This document shows positions 54,293 through 62,595 of a DNA stretch of 64,000 nt, in pieces (the first letter of the stretch is position 1; every line of letters starts with the position of its first letter). The stretch is from VXYL01 sp963422285. Lineage in GTDB: Bacteria > Pseudomonadota > Gammaproteobacteria > Pseudomonadales > Azotimanducaceae. The position numbers and the translations under genes are program-made. Below the pieces are notes generated by a model. That model did no database searches and was not told the DNA's origin. It was given only the letters and a program-made list of their open reading frames with translations. Where the stretch lies: NCBI GenBank assembly GCA_963422285.2, contig CAXXJO010000001.1, positions 930,001 to 994,000 of the forward strand, written 5' to 3'.

Positions 54293-54295
54293 GGG

Positions 54296-55108
54296 CTAGC
54301 TGGTCTGGCAGACCGGGCAGTAGACGGTCGAACGGCCGATCAGCCGGACCTCCTTGAGCGTCGCGTCGCAGCGCAGGCAGGGTTCGCCGCCGCGCCCGTA
54401 GACCGCCAGTTCATGGACGAAGTAGCCGGGCCGGCCATCGGTGGCGGCGAAGTCGCGCAGGGTGGTGCCGCCGCTTTGAACCGCGCTCGCCAGGGTGGAC
54501 TTGACGGCGTCCGCCAGTTCCGCCAAGCGTCGAAGCGGCAAGCGCCCGGCGGCCACGCGAGGACGGATGCCGGCTAGAAACAGCGCTTCGTTGGCGTAGA
54601 TGTTGCCGACGCCCACCACCACCTTGGCATCCATGAGCAGCGACTTGATGGCAGTGCGCCGCCCTCTGGCCCGCGCCGCCAAATAGGTACCGTCGAAGTC
54701 CGCGGACAACGGCTCCGGGCCGAGACCGTCGAGCAGCCAGTGCGCTGCCAAGGGATGCGGCTGCCAATGCACACTGCCGAAGCGTCGGGGATCGGTGAAG
54801 CGGACCATGCGGCCGTCGTCCAGCTCGAAGTCCAGGTGATCGTGCTTGCCGGGCGGTGTGCCGGCAGGCACCGCGGAGAGATGGCCGGACATGCCCAGGT
54901 GCAGAATCAGGCCGCCTTCGCCGAGGGACAGCAGCAGATACTTGGCGCGTCGTTCGACGGTGCCGAAGCGCTCGCCGGGCAGCGATTTCGGGAGTTCTAC
55001 CGGCCAGCGCAGCGCCGGGTTGCGGACCACGACGCGTAGCAGACGCCGGCCGCGCAACACCGACGCCAAGCCGCGGCGCGTGGTCTCTACTTCGGGCAGT
55101 TCGGGCAG
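54296..55108 (-). CDS. mutM: Formamidopyrimidine-DNA glycosylase (Fpg/MutM), apparent CTG start
   Basis: MutM removes 8-oxoguanine and formamidopyrimidines using its N-terminal proline. The encoded sequence begins LPELPEVETTRRGLASVLRG, then LGMSGHLSAVPAGTPPGKHD, the helix-two-turn-helix VGVGNIYANEALFLAGIRP, and a zinc finger (CLRCDATL...CPVCQ). Catalysis needs Pro directly after the initiator Met, but the codon before the conserved PELPEVE is CTG (55108-55106), and no ATG, GTG or TTG lies between it and the upstream rpmG stop. CTG initiation, or an ATG-to-CTG change or error, is implied. A downstream TTG (55069) would lose the catalytic Pro and Glu. 270 residues, full length. Confidence 0.85.
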   Translation of the reverse strand: MPELPEVETTRRGLASVLRGRRLLRVVVRNPALRWPVELPKSLPGERFGTVERRAKYLLLSLGEGGLILHLGMSGHLSAVPAGTPPGKHDHLDFELDDGRMVRFTDPRRFGSVHWQPHPLAAHWLLDGLGPEPLSADFDGTYLAARARGRRTAIKSLLMDAKVVVGVGNIYANEALFLAGIRPRVAAGRLPLRRLAELADAVKSTLASAVQSGGTTLRDFAATDGRPGYFVHELAVYGRGGEPCLRCDATLKEVRLIGRSTVYCPVCQTS

Positions 55109-55119
55109 CTTGGCACCGG

Positions 55120-55275
55120 CTACTTGATCTTGTCTTCCCGGTACACCACGTGGCGGCGCACTACCGGATCGTACTTCTTCAGTTCCAGCTTGCCCTGCAG
55201 GGTGCGCTTGTTCTTGGTGGTGGTGTAGTAGTGACCCGTGCCCGCGCTCGACACCAGCTTGATCTTTTCGCGCAT
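55120..55275 (-). CDS. rpmG: 50S ribosomal protein L33
   Basis: A 51-residue protein reading MREKIKLVSSAGTGHYYTTT, then KNKRTLQGKLELKKYDPVVR and ending YREDKIK. This is the cysteine-free L33 form that binds near the ribosomal E site. It lies six bases after rpmB and 11 bases before mutM in the conserved rpmB-rpmG-mutM order. Confidence 0.96.
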   Translation of the reverse strand: MREKIKLVSSAGTGHYYTTTKNKRTLQGKLELKKYDPVVRRHVVYREDKIK

Positions 55276-55280
55276 GGTTC

Positions 55281-55517
55281 CTACTCCTTCTTCCGCCGTT
55301 GGTCGATGTCCTGCAGCACCGCCTCGATGCCCTTCTTGTCGATGATCCGCATGCCCGCAGCGGATACCCGCAGACGCACGAAGCGGTTTTGCGACGGTAC
55401 CCAGAAGCGATGGTAGTGCAGATTGGGCGCGAACCGCCGACGCGTCTTGTTGTGGGCGTGGGAGACGTTGTTGCCGCTCATGGGGCGCTTGCCGGTAACT
55501 TGACAGACCTTGGACAT
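55281..55517 (-). CDS. rpmB: 50S ribosomal protein L28
   Basis: A 78-residue protein with MSKVCQVTGKRPMSGNNVSH, AHNKTRRRFAPNLHYHRFWV and SAAGMRIIDKKGIEAVL, all typical of proteobacterial L28. The start ATG is 55517; the open frame upstream (to 55727) is not coding. First gene of the rpmB-rpmG-mutM operon. A dispersed repeat lies about 90 bases upstream in the expected promoter region. Confidence 0.97.
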   Translation of the reverse strand: MSKVCQVTGKRPMSGNNVSHAHNKTRRRFAPNLHYHRFWVPSQNRFVRLRVSAAGMRIIDKKGIEAVLQDIDQRRKKE

Positions 55518-55604
55518 CGGCGTGTTCTGCTGTTTCAAGGGTGACGAGCCACGCTTTATATCAGAGGTTGGCTCCCGAGCCAAGCGTTTGCGACCTCGGC
55601 AGGG

Positions 55605-55731
55605 TCTTGAAATTGAACCCCTATCGCCATGCTGTGCCGTACGGACATAAGTATAGCGTGAAGTATAGGACGCTATCGAGTACCCTATGTGGCAGCTAGG
55701 TCTGCGACGCGGCTTGTCCAGTTTCAAACGA
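55605..55731 (+). repeat. Dispersed repeat copy upstream of rpmB
   Basis: About 127 bp beginning cttgaaattgaaccc and ending ccagtttcaaacg. It shares cgccatgc, ggacgctatcg and tatgt-g-ag blocks in order with the copy at 63371-63482. It lies between rpmB and the truncated ATPase/nuclease remnant. Confidence 0.6.
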
Positions 55732-55856
55732 ATGCGCTAATCGACGCTTGGGCGTGTCTTGAGTTTGAAAATTCGCCGCAGCTGGCGCGTTTCCTGCTGG
55801 AAGCCGCGCTTATTCGACTGCGACGGAACGCACCCTGCACCCAACTGGTCTATTAA

Positions 55857-56551
55857 GCGCCGGCGCGGATCGGAAAGGACGCACCGCATCGAACCGTTCG
55901 ATGTTGCGCTGGCTCGGATCCATCGTCACCCCCACGACATGCGCACGGTCGCCGAAGTTCCGATGCCTGTCCGCGCAGCTCTTCCGGGCCGCCTGCTCCA
56001 GCGGGTCGCCCCGCCCCTTCATCTTGAACTCGAACACGTTGCCGCCGTCTTCCAGCGTCACGTCCGAGCGCCCCAGCGCCGTGCTCTCCTCCGGGGTCGA
56101 GCGGATACCCGCGCCTATCGCCAGCGCCCGCAGTGCCACCGCGCACAGCGCCTCGCGCCGATCCACGGTCGCCAGCTGCTGGTGCGGCAGGCTCGAATAG
56201 AGCGTCCGCAGGGTGGCCTCCATCCTGCCCAGGTCCGCATTCGCCACGGCCGCCCGCAAGTCCTCGCCGCATTGGTCCGCCAACACGCGGTCGGCGACCG
56301 CGTACCGCGCCAGCAGCCGCCCCATGCAGCGCCGCACCTCCTCGTTCGGATACGCCAGCCAGCAGCCGGGCTCGTCGTTCCTCGTTCCTTCCTCTCGATC
56401 GTCAGCCTCCCAATCGTCAGATTTCCCGTCTGGAACAGGAGGGCCGCCGGATCCATCCGCCCAACGTCGAAGTCGGACAGCCACTCCCTGGCAATCCATC
56501 GTCCGTCGAGGTCGCCGACGGCGTCCAACCCGCGCCGCTGCCGGTGGAGTT
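55857..56551 (-). pseudogene. C-terminal remnant of an AAA-ATPase/PD-(D/E)XK (DUF1703-type) protein
   Basis: Leftward, one frame reads ALLFQTGNLTIGRLTIERKE; after a shift near 56400 another reads CWLAYPNEEVRRCMGRLLAR, VANADLGRMEATLRTLYSSL, then SDVTLEDGGNVFEFKMKGRG, ADRHRNFGDRAHVVGVTMDP and RNIERF. This is the C-terminal part of the AAA_9/PDDEXK_9 protein family, including the nuclease D...ExK site (DVTLE...FEFK). The ATPase half is absent. It interrupts the normally adjacent radC and rpmB genes. At its right edge gtttcaaaccgag overlaps the last radC codons. Confidence 0.68.
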
Positions 56552-57268
56552 TCAAACCGAGACACGAGCCGATGCCTTGCCGCCTGGAGCGGACAACAGG
56601 CCTTCCTCGGCCATCGACACGCTGCGTCGGCGGCCGATCACCACATGGTCCAGCACTTGCACATCGACCTCGTCGAGGATCGCCACCAAGCGCTCGGTCA
56701 TCTTGCGATCTTGGGCGCTGGGCTCGGCCAGTCCGGACGGGTGGTTGTGGTAGATCACGACGGCGGCGGCATTGTGGCGCAGACAGCACTTGACCACCTC
56801 TCGCGGATAGATGGCGGCGCGGTCCACGGAGCCGAAGAAGATGTCCTCCCTGGCCATGAGCCGGTGGCGAGCATCGAGCAGCAGGGCACCGAAAACTTCA
56901 CGCTCGGACCAAGCGATGTGCAGGTGGAGATAGTTCTGCACGGCCGCGGCGCTCGACAATACTTCCACGCCCTTGATGCGCGTCCACTCGGCGCGTTTGA
57001 GCAGTTCGCGGATAGCCACCAGCGCGGCCACCTTGGCATCGCCCAAGCCGGCCACGGAAAGCAGTGTCGAGGGGTGCTGGCCGAGTACGCCATCGACGCC
57101 GCCGAAGCGGTCCAGCAGCGCCTGCGCCAAGGCGACGGCATCCCGGTCGCCGCCACCGGTACGCAGCACCAGCGCGATCAGCTCGGCATCCTGGAGGCTG
57201 TGCGGCCCCTTGTTCAGCAACCGCTCGCGTGGTCGCTCGCCAAACGGCAGCTCGACGATGCGCGCCAT
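56552..57268 (-). CDS. radC: RadC-family JAB1/MPN-domain protein
   Basis: A 238-residue protein with the RadC helical N-terminus (PFGERPRERLLNKGPHSLQD), a helix-hairpin-helix-like GVLGQHPSTLLSVAGLGDAK and the JAMM metalloprotease-like motif (EREVFGALLLDARHRL ... VVIYHNHPSGLAEPSAQD). Biochemical function is unsettled and it is not the DNA-repair protein once thought. ATG 57268. Its stop TGA lies inside the sequence CGGTTTGAAAC, which matches the terminal motif of the dispersed repeat family. The C-terminus may therefore have been shaped by an insertion. Divergent from coaBC by about 100 bases. Confidence 0.92.
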   Translation of the reverse strand: MARIVELPFGERPRERLLNKGPHSLQDAELIALVLRTGGGDRDAVALAQALLDRFGGVDGVLGQHPSTLLSVAGLGDAKVAALVAIRELLKRAEWTRIKGVEVLSSAAAVQNYLHLHIAWSEREVFGALLLDARHRLMAREDIFFGSVDRAAIYPREVVKCCLRHNAAAVVIYHNHPSGLAEPSAQDRKMTERLVAILDEVDVQVLDHVVIGRRRSVSMAEEGLLSAPGGKASARVSV

Positions 57269-57367
57269 GTTTTCCCTGCCTGCCAATTTCGTGTCCTCTT
57301 GCTCGCGCCCATGAACGACGTGGTATCGTAGGCAGCCTCTGGCGACACGACGGTCAGCTCCGCGACC

Positions 57368-58603
57368 ATGCAATCCGACAACCACGCCAAGCGCATCCTA
57401 CTCGGCATTGGTGGCGGCATCGCAGCGTATAAAACCCCAGAACTCGTAAGAAATCTGCGCCGCGGCGGCGCGGAGGTCGTCCCTGTTCTGACTGAAAACG
57501 CCAAGCAATTCGTATCGCCGACTACGTTGCAGGCGGTCGCGGGGAAACAGCCGAGATCGGCTCTGTGGGATGCGGACGCAGAGGCGGCCATGGGGCATAT
57601 CGAACTGGCCCGCTGGGCGGACGCAGTGCTGGTGGCACCCGCCACGGCCAACCTGATCGCGCGCTTGTCCGGCGGCATCGCCGACGATCTGCTCACCACG
57701 ATCTACCTCGCCACCACAACACCGGTGTTCATCGCGCCGGCGATGAACACCAAGATGTGGCAACACGCGGCCACCCAGCGCAACGTCGAGCGGTTGCGCG
57801 CCGACGGCGTCGCCGTGCTCGGGCCAGCGGACGGCGAGCAGGCTTGCGGCGAGTTCGGACCGGGACGCCTGCTCGAACCCGAGGCGATCGCCGACGCCGT
57901 GTTCGCCGCAGTGGCCACCCCCCAATCCCTGCGCGGCGTCAAGGCGCTGGTCACGGCCGGGCCGACCTGGGAATTCCTAGACCCGGTGCGCTTCCTCAGC
58001 AATCGCAGTTCCGGGCGCCAGGGTTTCGCCATTGCCGAGGCGGCGCGGGACGCCGGCGCCGAGGTGACGCTGGTGGCAGGGCCGGTGCATCTGCCGCCAC
58101 CGCCGGGCATCTGCCGGATCGACGTGGTCAGCGCCCGCGAAATGAAGGAGGCGGTGGCGGCACAGGCGCCGACGACAGACATTTTCGTCTCCGTCGCCGC
58201 GGTGGCCGACTACCGCCCGCACCAAGTCCTCGAACGGAAGATTAAGAAGAGCGAACAGCGGCGGGAGGAAGTCCACGTCGCCCTGCAAGAGAACGACGAC
58301 ATCGTGGGTTCCATCGCCGACATCCTGCCGCGTCCGTTCGTGGTGGGCTTTGCCGCCGAGACCCACGATGCGCTGAACTATGCACGGGACAAGCGCCGTC
58401 GCAAGCGAATGGACGCCATCGTCGTCAACGACGTCTCCGATCCGGCCATCGGCTTCGACAGCGGCGACAACGCCGTGACCCTGATCCACGACGGCGGAGA
58501 AGTCGCCTTAGGGAAGATGCCCAAAGCTGCCATCGCCCGCCGTCTGATAGCCGAGATCGCCACCTTGTACGCGGCTTCGGCGCAAGCGGAAGCGCGACCA
58601 TGA
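57368..58603 (+). CDS. coaBC: Bifunctional phosphopantothenoylcysteine decarboxylase/phosphopantothenate-cysteine ligase
   Basis: Two consecutive steps of coenzyme A synthesis in one 411-residue flavoprotein. The N-terminal CoaC half has GIGGGIAAYKTPELVRNLRR, the ASANT-like PATANLIARLSGGIADDLLT and PAMNTKMW. The CoaB half has VTAGPTWEFLDPVRFLSNRS (the VTxGxTxExID/SNxSSG region) and DAIVVNDVSDPAIGFDSGDN, KMPKAAIA. The end overlaps the next gene by 4 nt. dut, often next in this cluster, is absent. Confidence 0.96.
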   Translation: MQSDNHAKRILLGIGGGIAAYKTPELVRNLRRGGAEVVPVLTENAKQFVSPTTLQAVAGKQPRSALWDADAEAAMGHIELARWADAVLVAPATANLIARLSGGIADDLLTTIYLATTTPVFIAPAMNTKMWQHAATQRNVERLRADGVAVLGPADGEQACGEFGPGRLLEPEAIADAVFAAVATPQSLRGVKALVTAGPTWEFLDPVRFLSNRSSGRQGFAIAEAARDAGAEVTLVAGPVHLPPPPGICRIDVVSAREMKEAVAAQAPTTDIFVSVAAVADYRPHQVLERKIKKSEQRREEVHVALQENDDIVGSIADILPRPFVVGFAAETHDALNYARDKRRRKRMDAIVVNDVSDPAIGFDSGDNAVTLIHDGGEVALGKMPKAAIARRLIAEIATLYAASAQAEARP

Positions 58604-60003
58604 CCGACAACGCCTACCATGCCACGGACGCTGTCGACGCCGACATCTTCCGCGCCTACGACATCCGCGGCATCGTCGGCGACGGCCTCACCGCCGACGT
58701 CGTCTGCCGAGTGGGTCGCGCCTTCGCTGCGGAGGCCCTTGCCGGCGGGCAGTCCCGTTGCGCCGTGGGCGGCGATGGCCGCAACACCACCGAGATGCTG
58801 CGCCGGGGGCTGCTAGGCGGGCTGCGCGACGGCGGCTTGGACGTGGTAGACATCGGCCGCGTACCGACGCCGCTGCTGTACTACGCCACCCATGTGCTCG
58901 GCACCGGTACCGGAGTGATGATCACCGGCTCGCACAACCCGCCCGAGTACAATGGCCTGAAGATGATGATCGGCGGCGCGACCCTGGCCGAAGAGCGCAT
59001 TCAAGGCTTGCGCCAGCGCGTCGAGCGAGGCGCGTTCTCAAGCGGCACCGGCGCATTGCAGCAGGTGGATTTGATCGACCACTACATCGAGCGCGTGGCC
59101 AGCGACGTCGTCGTCGCCCGCCCGCTCAAAGTGGTGGTGGACTGCGGCAACGGCATGGCAGGCCCTGTCGCACCGCGGCTGCTCGACCTCCTTGGCTGCG
59201 AGCTGATCCCACTCTATGCGGACGTCGACGGGTCTTTCCCCAATCACCACCCGGATCCGGCCGAGGCGGCGAACCTCGACGATCTGATCCGCGCCGTGCG
59301 GCAGGAACAGGCCGATCTCGGCCTCGCCTTCGACGGCGACGCCGACCGCTTGGGCGTGGTCACCGACGCCGGCACCATCGTCTGGCCGGATCGAACCATG
59401 ATGCTGTTCACCCGGGATGTCCTCGCCCGCAACGCCGGCGCCAGCGTCGTCTTCGACGTCAAGTGCAGCCGCCATCTGCCGGCGCTGGTGCGCGCCTGGG
59501 GCGGCGAACCGGTCATGTGCAAGACCGGACATTCCCACATGAAGGCGAAGATTCTCGAATGTGGCGCCTTGCTAGGCGGCGAGTTCTCGGGCCACATCTG
59601 TTTCGCGGAGCGCTGGTTCGGCTTCGACGACGCCATCTACAGCGCAGCCCGGCTGGTGGAGATCCTCGCCACCGACGAGCGCTGCGCCGAACAGGTGTTT
59701 GCCGAGTTTCCCGATGCCGTCGCCACGCCCGAGATCAAGGTTGCCACCACCGAGCGGGCGAAGTTCGAGATCATGGAGCAGCTCGCCGAAGCGGACTTCG
59801 GCGACGGCGAAGTCACCGCCATCGACGGCATCCGCGTCGACTACGCCGACGGCTGGGGACTGGTGCGACCGTCCAATACCAGCCCGGTGCTGAGCTTGCG
59901 CTTCGAGGCCGACGACGCCAAGGCGCTGGCGCGCATCGAAGCCATCTTCGACTCGTCGCTAAGCGCCATCAGCGAAAATCTGTCGTTCCGGAACAGACCA
60001 TGA
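58600..60003 (+). CDS. algC: Phosphomannomutase/phosphoglucomutase
   Basis: A 467-residue alpha-D-phosphohexomutase interconverting 6- and 1-phosphates of mannose/glucose for exopolysaccharide and LPS precursors. Visible signatures: IFRAYDIRGIVGDGLTADV, the phosphoserine loop MITGSHNPPEYNGLKMM, metal site LAFDGDADRLGVV, sugar-binding GGEFSGHICF and phosphate-binding RPSNTSPVLSLRFEA. The order coaBC-algC-argB is the Pseudomonas-type arrangement, supporting the name. It overlaps coaBC and argB by 4 nt each, so the three are translationally coupled. Confidence 0.93.
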   Translation: MTDNAYHATDAVDADIFRAYDIRGIVGDGLTADVVCRVGRAFAAEALAGGQSRCAVGGDGRNTTEMLRRGLLGGLRDGGLDVVDIGRVPTPLLYYATHVLGTGTGVMITGSHNPPEYNGLKMMIGGATLAEERIQGLRQRVERGAFSSGTGALQQVDLIDHYIERVASDVVVARPLKVVVDCGNGMAGPVAPRLLDLLGCELIPLYADVDGSFPNHHPDPAEAANLDDLIRAVRQEQADLGLAFDGDADRLGVVTDAGTIVWPDRTMMLFTRDVLARNAGASVVFDVKCSRHLPALVRAWGGEPVMCKTGHSHMKAKILECGALLGGEFSGHICFAERWFGFDDAIYSAARLVEILATDERCAEQVFAEFPDAVATPEIKVATTERAKFEIMEQLAEADFGDGEVTAIDGIRVDYADGWGLVRPSNTSPVLSLRFEADDAKALARIEAIFDSSLSAISENLSFRNRP

Positions 60004-60935
60004 CGCCCCATCGCAACCAGGACGGCGCAACACTCCCGCAGCCCGGCCACGACCTGACCGCCCAAGTGCTCATCGAGGCGCTGCCGTACATTCGGGAGTT
60101 CCACGGCGCCACTATCGTCGTCAAGTACGGCGGCAACGCCATGGTGGACGACGACTTGCAGCGCGCCTTCGCCCGGGACGTGGTGCTCATGAAGCTGGTG
60201 GGCATGAACCCCATTGTCGTCCACGGCGGCGGGCCCCAGATCGGCATCCTGCTGGACCGTCTGAACATCCCCACCAAGTTCGTCGACGGCTTGCGCGTCA
60301 CCGATGCGGCCACCATGGACGTGGTGCAGATGGTGCTCGGCGGGTTGGTCAACAAGGACATCGTCTCCCTGCTCAACACCGCCGGCGGGCGCGCCGTGGG
60401 CATCAGCGGCAAGGACGCGGATCTCATCCGCGCCCGCAAGATCACCCTGCAACGGCACGATCATCGATCGGACGGCGTCGGCGTGTCGGAGATCATCGAC
60501 ATCGGCCATGTGGGCGAAGTCGACTGGATCAACCGCAGCCTGCTCGACACCTTGATGGACAGCGGCTTCATCCCCGTCATCGCGCCGGTAGGCGTCGGTG
60601 CCGATGGCGAGTCCTACAACATCAACGCCGACTTCGTCGCCAGCGCGGTGGCCGAACGCCTAGCCGCGCAGAAGCTGATCCTGCTCACCAACACCCCCGG
60701 CATCCTCGGCGCCAACGGCTGTACGCTCACCGGACTGTCCCGCTCCGAAACCAATCGGCTCATCCAGGACGGTACGGTGGCCGGCGGCATGCTGCCCAAG
60801 GTGCAGTGTGCGCTCAGCGCCATCGAGGGCGGCGTCGCTGCTGTGCATATCGTCGACGGACGAGTCCCCCATGCGCTACTGCTCGAAGTGCTCACCGACG
60901 GCGGCGTCGGCACCCTGCTCAAGGCGAGAGCCTGA
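60000..60935 (+). CDS. argB: Acetylglutamate kinase
   Basis: ArgB phosphorylates N-acetylglutamate, the second step of arginine synthesis. The 311-residue protein has IVVKYGGNAMVDDDLQRAFA, NPIVVHGGGPQIGILLDRLN, FVDGLRVTDAATMDVVQMVL, NINADFVASAVAERLAAQKL and GTVAGGMLPKVQCALSAIEG, the amino-acid kinase fold with substrate loops intact. ATG at 60000 overlaps the algC stop. No terminator was recognised behind it. The next about 300 bases are empty before the exporter remnant. Confidence 0.96.
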   Translation: MTPHRNQDGATLPQPGHDLTAQVLIEALPYIREFHGATIVVKYGGNAMVDDDLQRAFARDVVLMKLVGMNPIVVHGGGPQIGILLDRLNIPTKFVDGLRVTDAATMDVVQMVLGGLVNKDIVSLLNTAGGRAVGISGKDADLIRARKITLQRHDHRSDGVGVSEIIDIGHVGEVDWINRSLLDTLMDSGFIPVIAPVGVGADGESYNINADFVASAVAERLAAQKLILLTNTPGILGANGCTLTGLSRSETNRLIQDGTVAGGMLPKVQCALSAIEGGVAAVHIVDGRVPHALLLEVLTDGGVGTLLKARA

Positions 60936-61234
60936 AGAATCGCTGGATCGATTTCCGGCCATCGGGCGCGTTCGCAGGTTGTTTCGGAGAACGCCGCAAA
61001 CCCCGCCCGCTGGTTGCCGGTCCACGGCGATCATGCGGGGCTTCGTCGTCGGCCTTCTCCGCGGCCTACCGATGCATCGCGCCCTGTCTTTCTTCCGTGT
61101 CGCTAGGCCGCTCTTCTCTTTCGGATCCCTGCAATATGCTGGTTTCAGCGGTGGCTTCGAATGCGCAATCGCGTGTGGCGATGGTGCCGGCGTCGCATGC
61201 CGGACGATTGCGGTAGACGGCGCTGGGTGGTTGT

Positions 61235-61620
61235 CGGCTACAGTCGAAGAACTCGATCCGCCCGTGCCAGCACCCGAGCGTCGAGGCTGACAGCAATGAT
61301 GGTCGTTCCCAGCCCCGTCAGGTTGTCGAGCACACGTTGCTGAAGCGCACCGTTCAGGTGCGCCGTTCCTGCGTCCAGGATCAGCAGCTTCGGCGTCCGA
61401 TAGAGGGCGCGAGCGATCATCACCCGCTGCCGCTGGCCGGCAGCAGAAACTCAGAGCGATGTTCGGGTTGGGCATCGCCGGCAGCCGACAAGGTGCCGAG
61501 GACGACATCTGAAGGTTGGACGCTGCCCGTACGCAGGCCTCCTCGTCCTGCGGATGAGGAGTGGTGGACGACATCGCTCTTCTCCAGCATTGCACTACGC
61601 GGGCTCATCGCAAGCACCTG
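61235..61620 (-). pseudogene. Remnant of a peptidase-domain peptide-exporter ATPase
   Basis: In one frame (61423-61238) the sequence MIARALYRTPKLLILDAGTA, HLNGALQQRVLDN and IIAVSLDARVLARADRVLRL reproduces the segment from just after the ABC signature through Walker B to the H-loop of CvaB/RaxB-type bacteriocin exporters (consensus LLARALYRRPRILFLDEGTAHLD). Upstream pieces (for example DEEACVRAASNLQM) are in other frames. Everything before, including the C39 peptidase and membrane domains, is missing. It lies just downstream of a double-glycine-leader peptide gene on the same strand, which such exporters cleave and secrete. Confidence 0.65.
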
Positions 61621-61660
61621 GAAATCGCAATGAAAATCATCGAGAAGGACGACAAGCGGT

Positions 61661-61861
61661 TCACGAGTCCTCCTCTTTGCAGGAGAAAGATGTGGACTTG
61701 ACGCTCCCGTCTTGATGGAACAGGACCTTTACGGGCTCGACGTTGCCTTCGCCGCAGGTTTCTTCCGTCTGATCCGCCGCTGCTGCAAGAGCAGCTCCAG
61801 GTGCCGAGCCTTCTTGGCCGCCGGCAACTATCTGCACTTCGCTAGTGGTGAGTAATTTCAT
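61661..61861 (-). CDS. Double-glycine-leader peptide (bacteriocin-like precursor)
   Basis: A 66-residue peptide from ATG 61861, with AGAGG five bases upstream. The leader MKLLTTSEVQIVAGG has the pattern of C39-peptidase leaders (hydrophobic positions before Glu-Val, then Val-x-Gly-Gly). Cleavage after Gly-Gly would release about 51 residues: a small-residue helix-like start (QEGSAPGAALAAAADQ), then two cysteines 25 residues apart (ETCGEGNV ... FSCKEED) that could form a disulfide. The mature part resembles no bacteriocin I can name and is acidic at the end. The neighbouring exporter gene is wrecked. Confidence 0.62.
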   Translation of the reverse strand: MKLLTTSEVQIVAGGQEGSAPGAALAAAADQTEETCGEGNVEPVKVLFHQDGSVKSTSFSCKEEDS

Positions 61862-61879
61862 ATGTGCCTCTGTTTTCAA

Positions 61880-62595
61880 GTTGACGATTCCAGGCGCTGC
61901 GGCAGGGCCGCCTCCCGGGTCGTTCCTGCCTGCTGCCGTCCGGTAGCGGGCAAGTCGTGAGGCAGGGGGGGGGGGGGGGGATGGAAGCTGTCAACACTTT
62001 TTTCGTGCCCTTCCAGATTCATGCAATCTACTGGTTTTATTGGAGAAACATCGATTCCAGGGATTTATCCGCAAGAAAAACTCTGCCCATTATCTGTACG
62101 CCAACGCCGGCAGTGGATAGCCGCTTCTCGGCAGCGCGGCACCTCACCTAGATCGGACTGTCCCGACTAAGGTGTTGGACCACCGCGTCGAGCGCCGTTG
62201 GCTACGCTCCGGCCCGGCCACCGCCGCAACCGCCTACCCATCCGGCTCCCGCAGCCCAACGTCCGGGTGGGCCTTGCGAGACCCGCCAAGACGATGGCAT
62301 CACCTCGGCGGAGGCTGACGGCAGCGGCGCTGCCCGATGCGCTGCAGGTGCTACACTTCGGCTCATCCTTCCGTCGTGGAGCAGTCAAATGACCTCCCCA
62401 TGCCACTCCGTCCATCGCGATGTCGAGTGCAATGCTGCCGCACGGTCGTTGATGAGGTTTGCATGATCGCCGCTTCGACAACTGCTAGTCCCGTGGCGAC
62501 GATGGCGCGTACCTCAAGAACCATCTCTTCTCTTCGCGGCATGGGACGTGGACGGGGTCTGCGGACGCCCGCCGCCCAGGGCTAGACACCGAGCC
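61880..62595. other. Gene-free stretch upstream of slmA, with a G16 tract and AT-rich DNA
   Basis: Contains a run of 16 G at 61965-61980, then an AT-richer segment (61990-62110) with, on the minus strand, a perfect TTGACA at 61994-61989 that could be the -35 of a promoter for the leader-peptide gene. No matching -10 lies at the right distance because the C/G tract occupies it. No gene is supported from 62120 to slmA. Confidence 0.5.
61965..61980. repeat. Homopolymer of 16 G
   Basis: An uninterrupted run of 16 guanines about 100 bases upstream of the double-glycine peptide gene. It is a candidate length-variable tract or an artefact. Compare the C27 run at 25404-25430. Confidence 0.9.

Noticed and set aside
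61990..62110. AT-rich segment as a replication origin or phage attachment site
   Set aside because: No DnaA-box cluster, integrase gene or direct-repeat att pair was seen.
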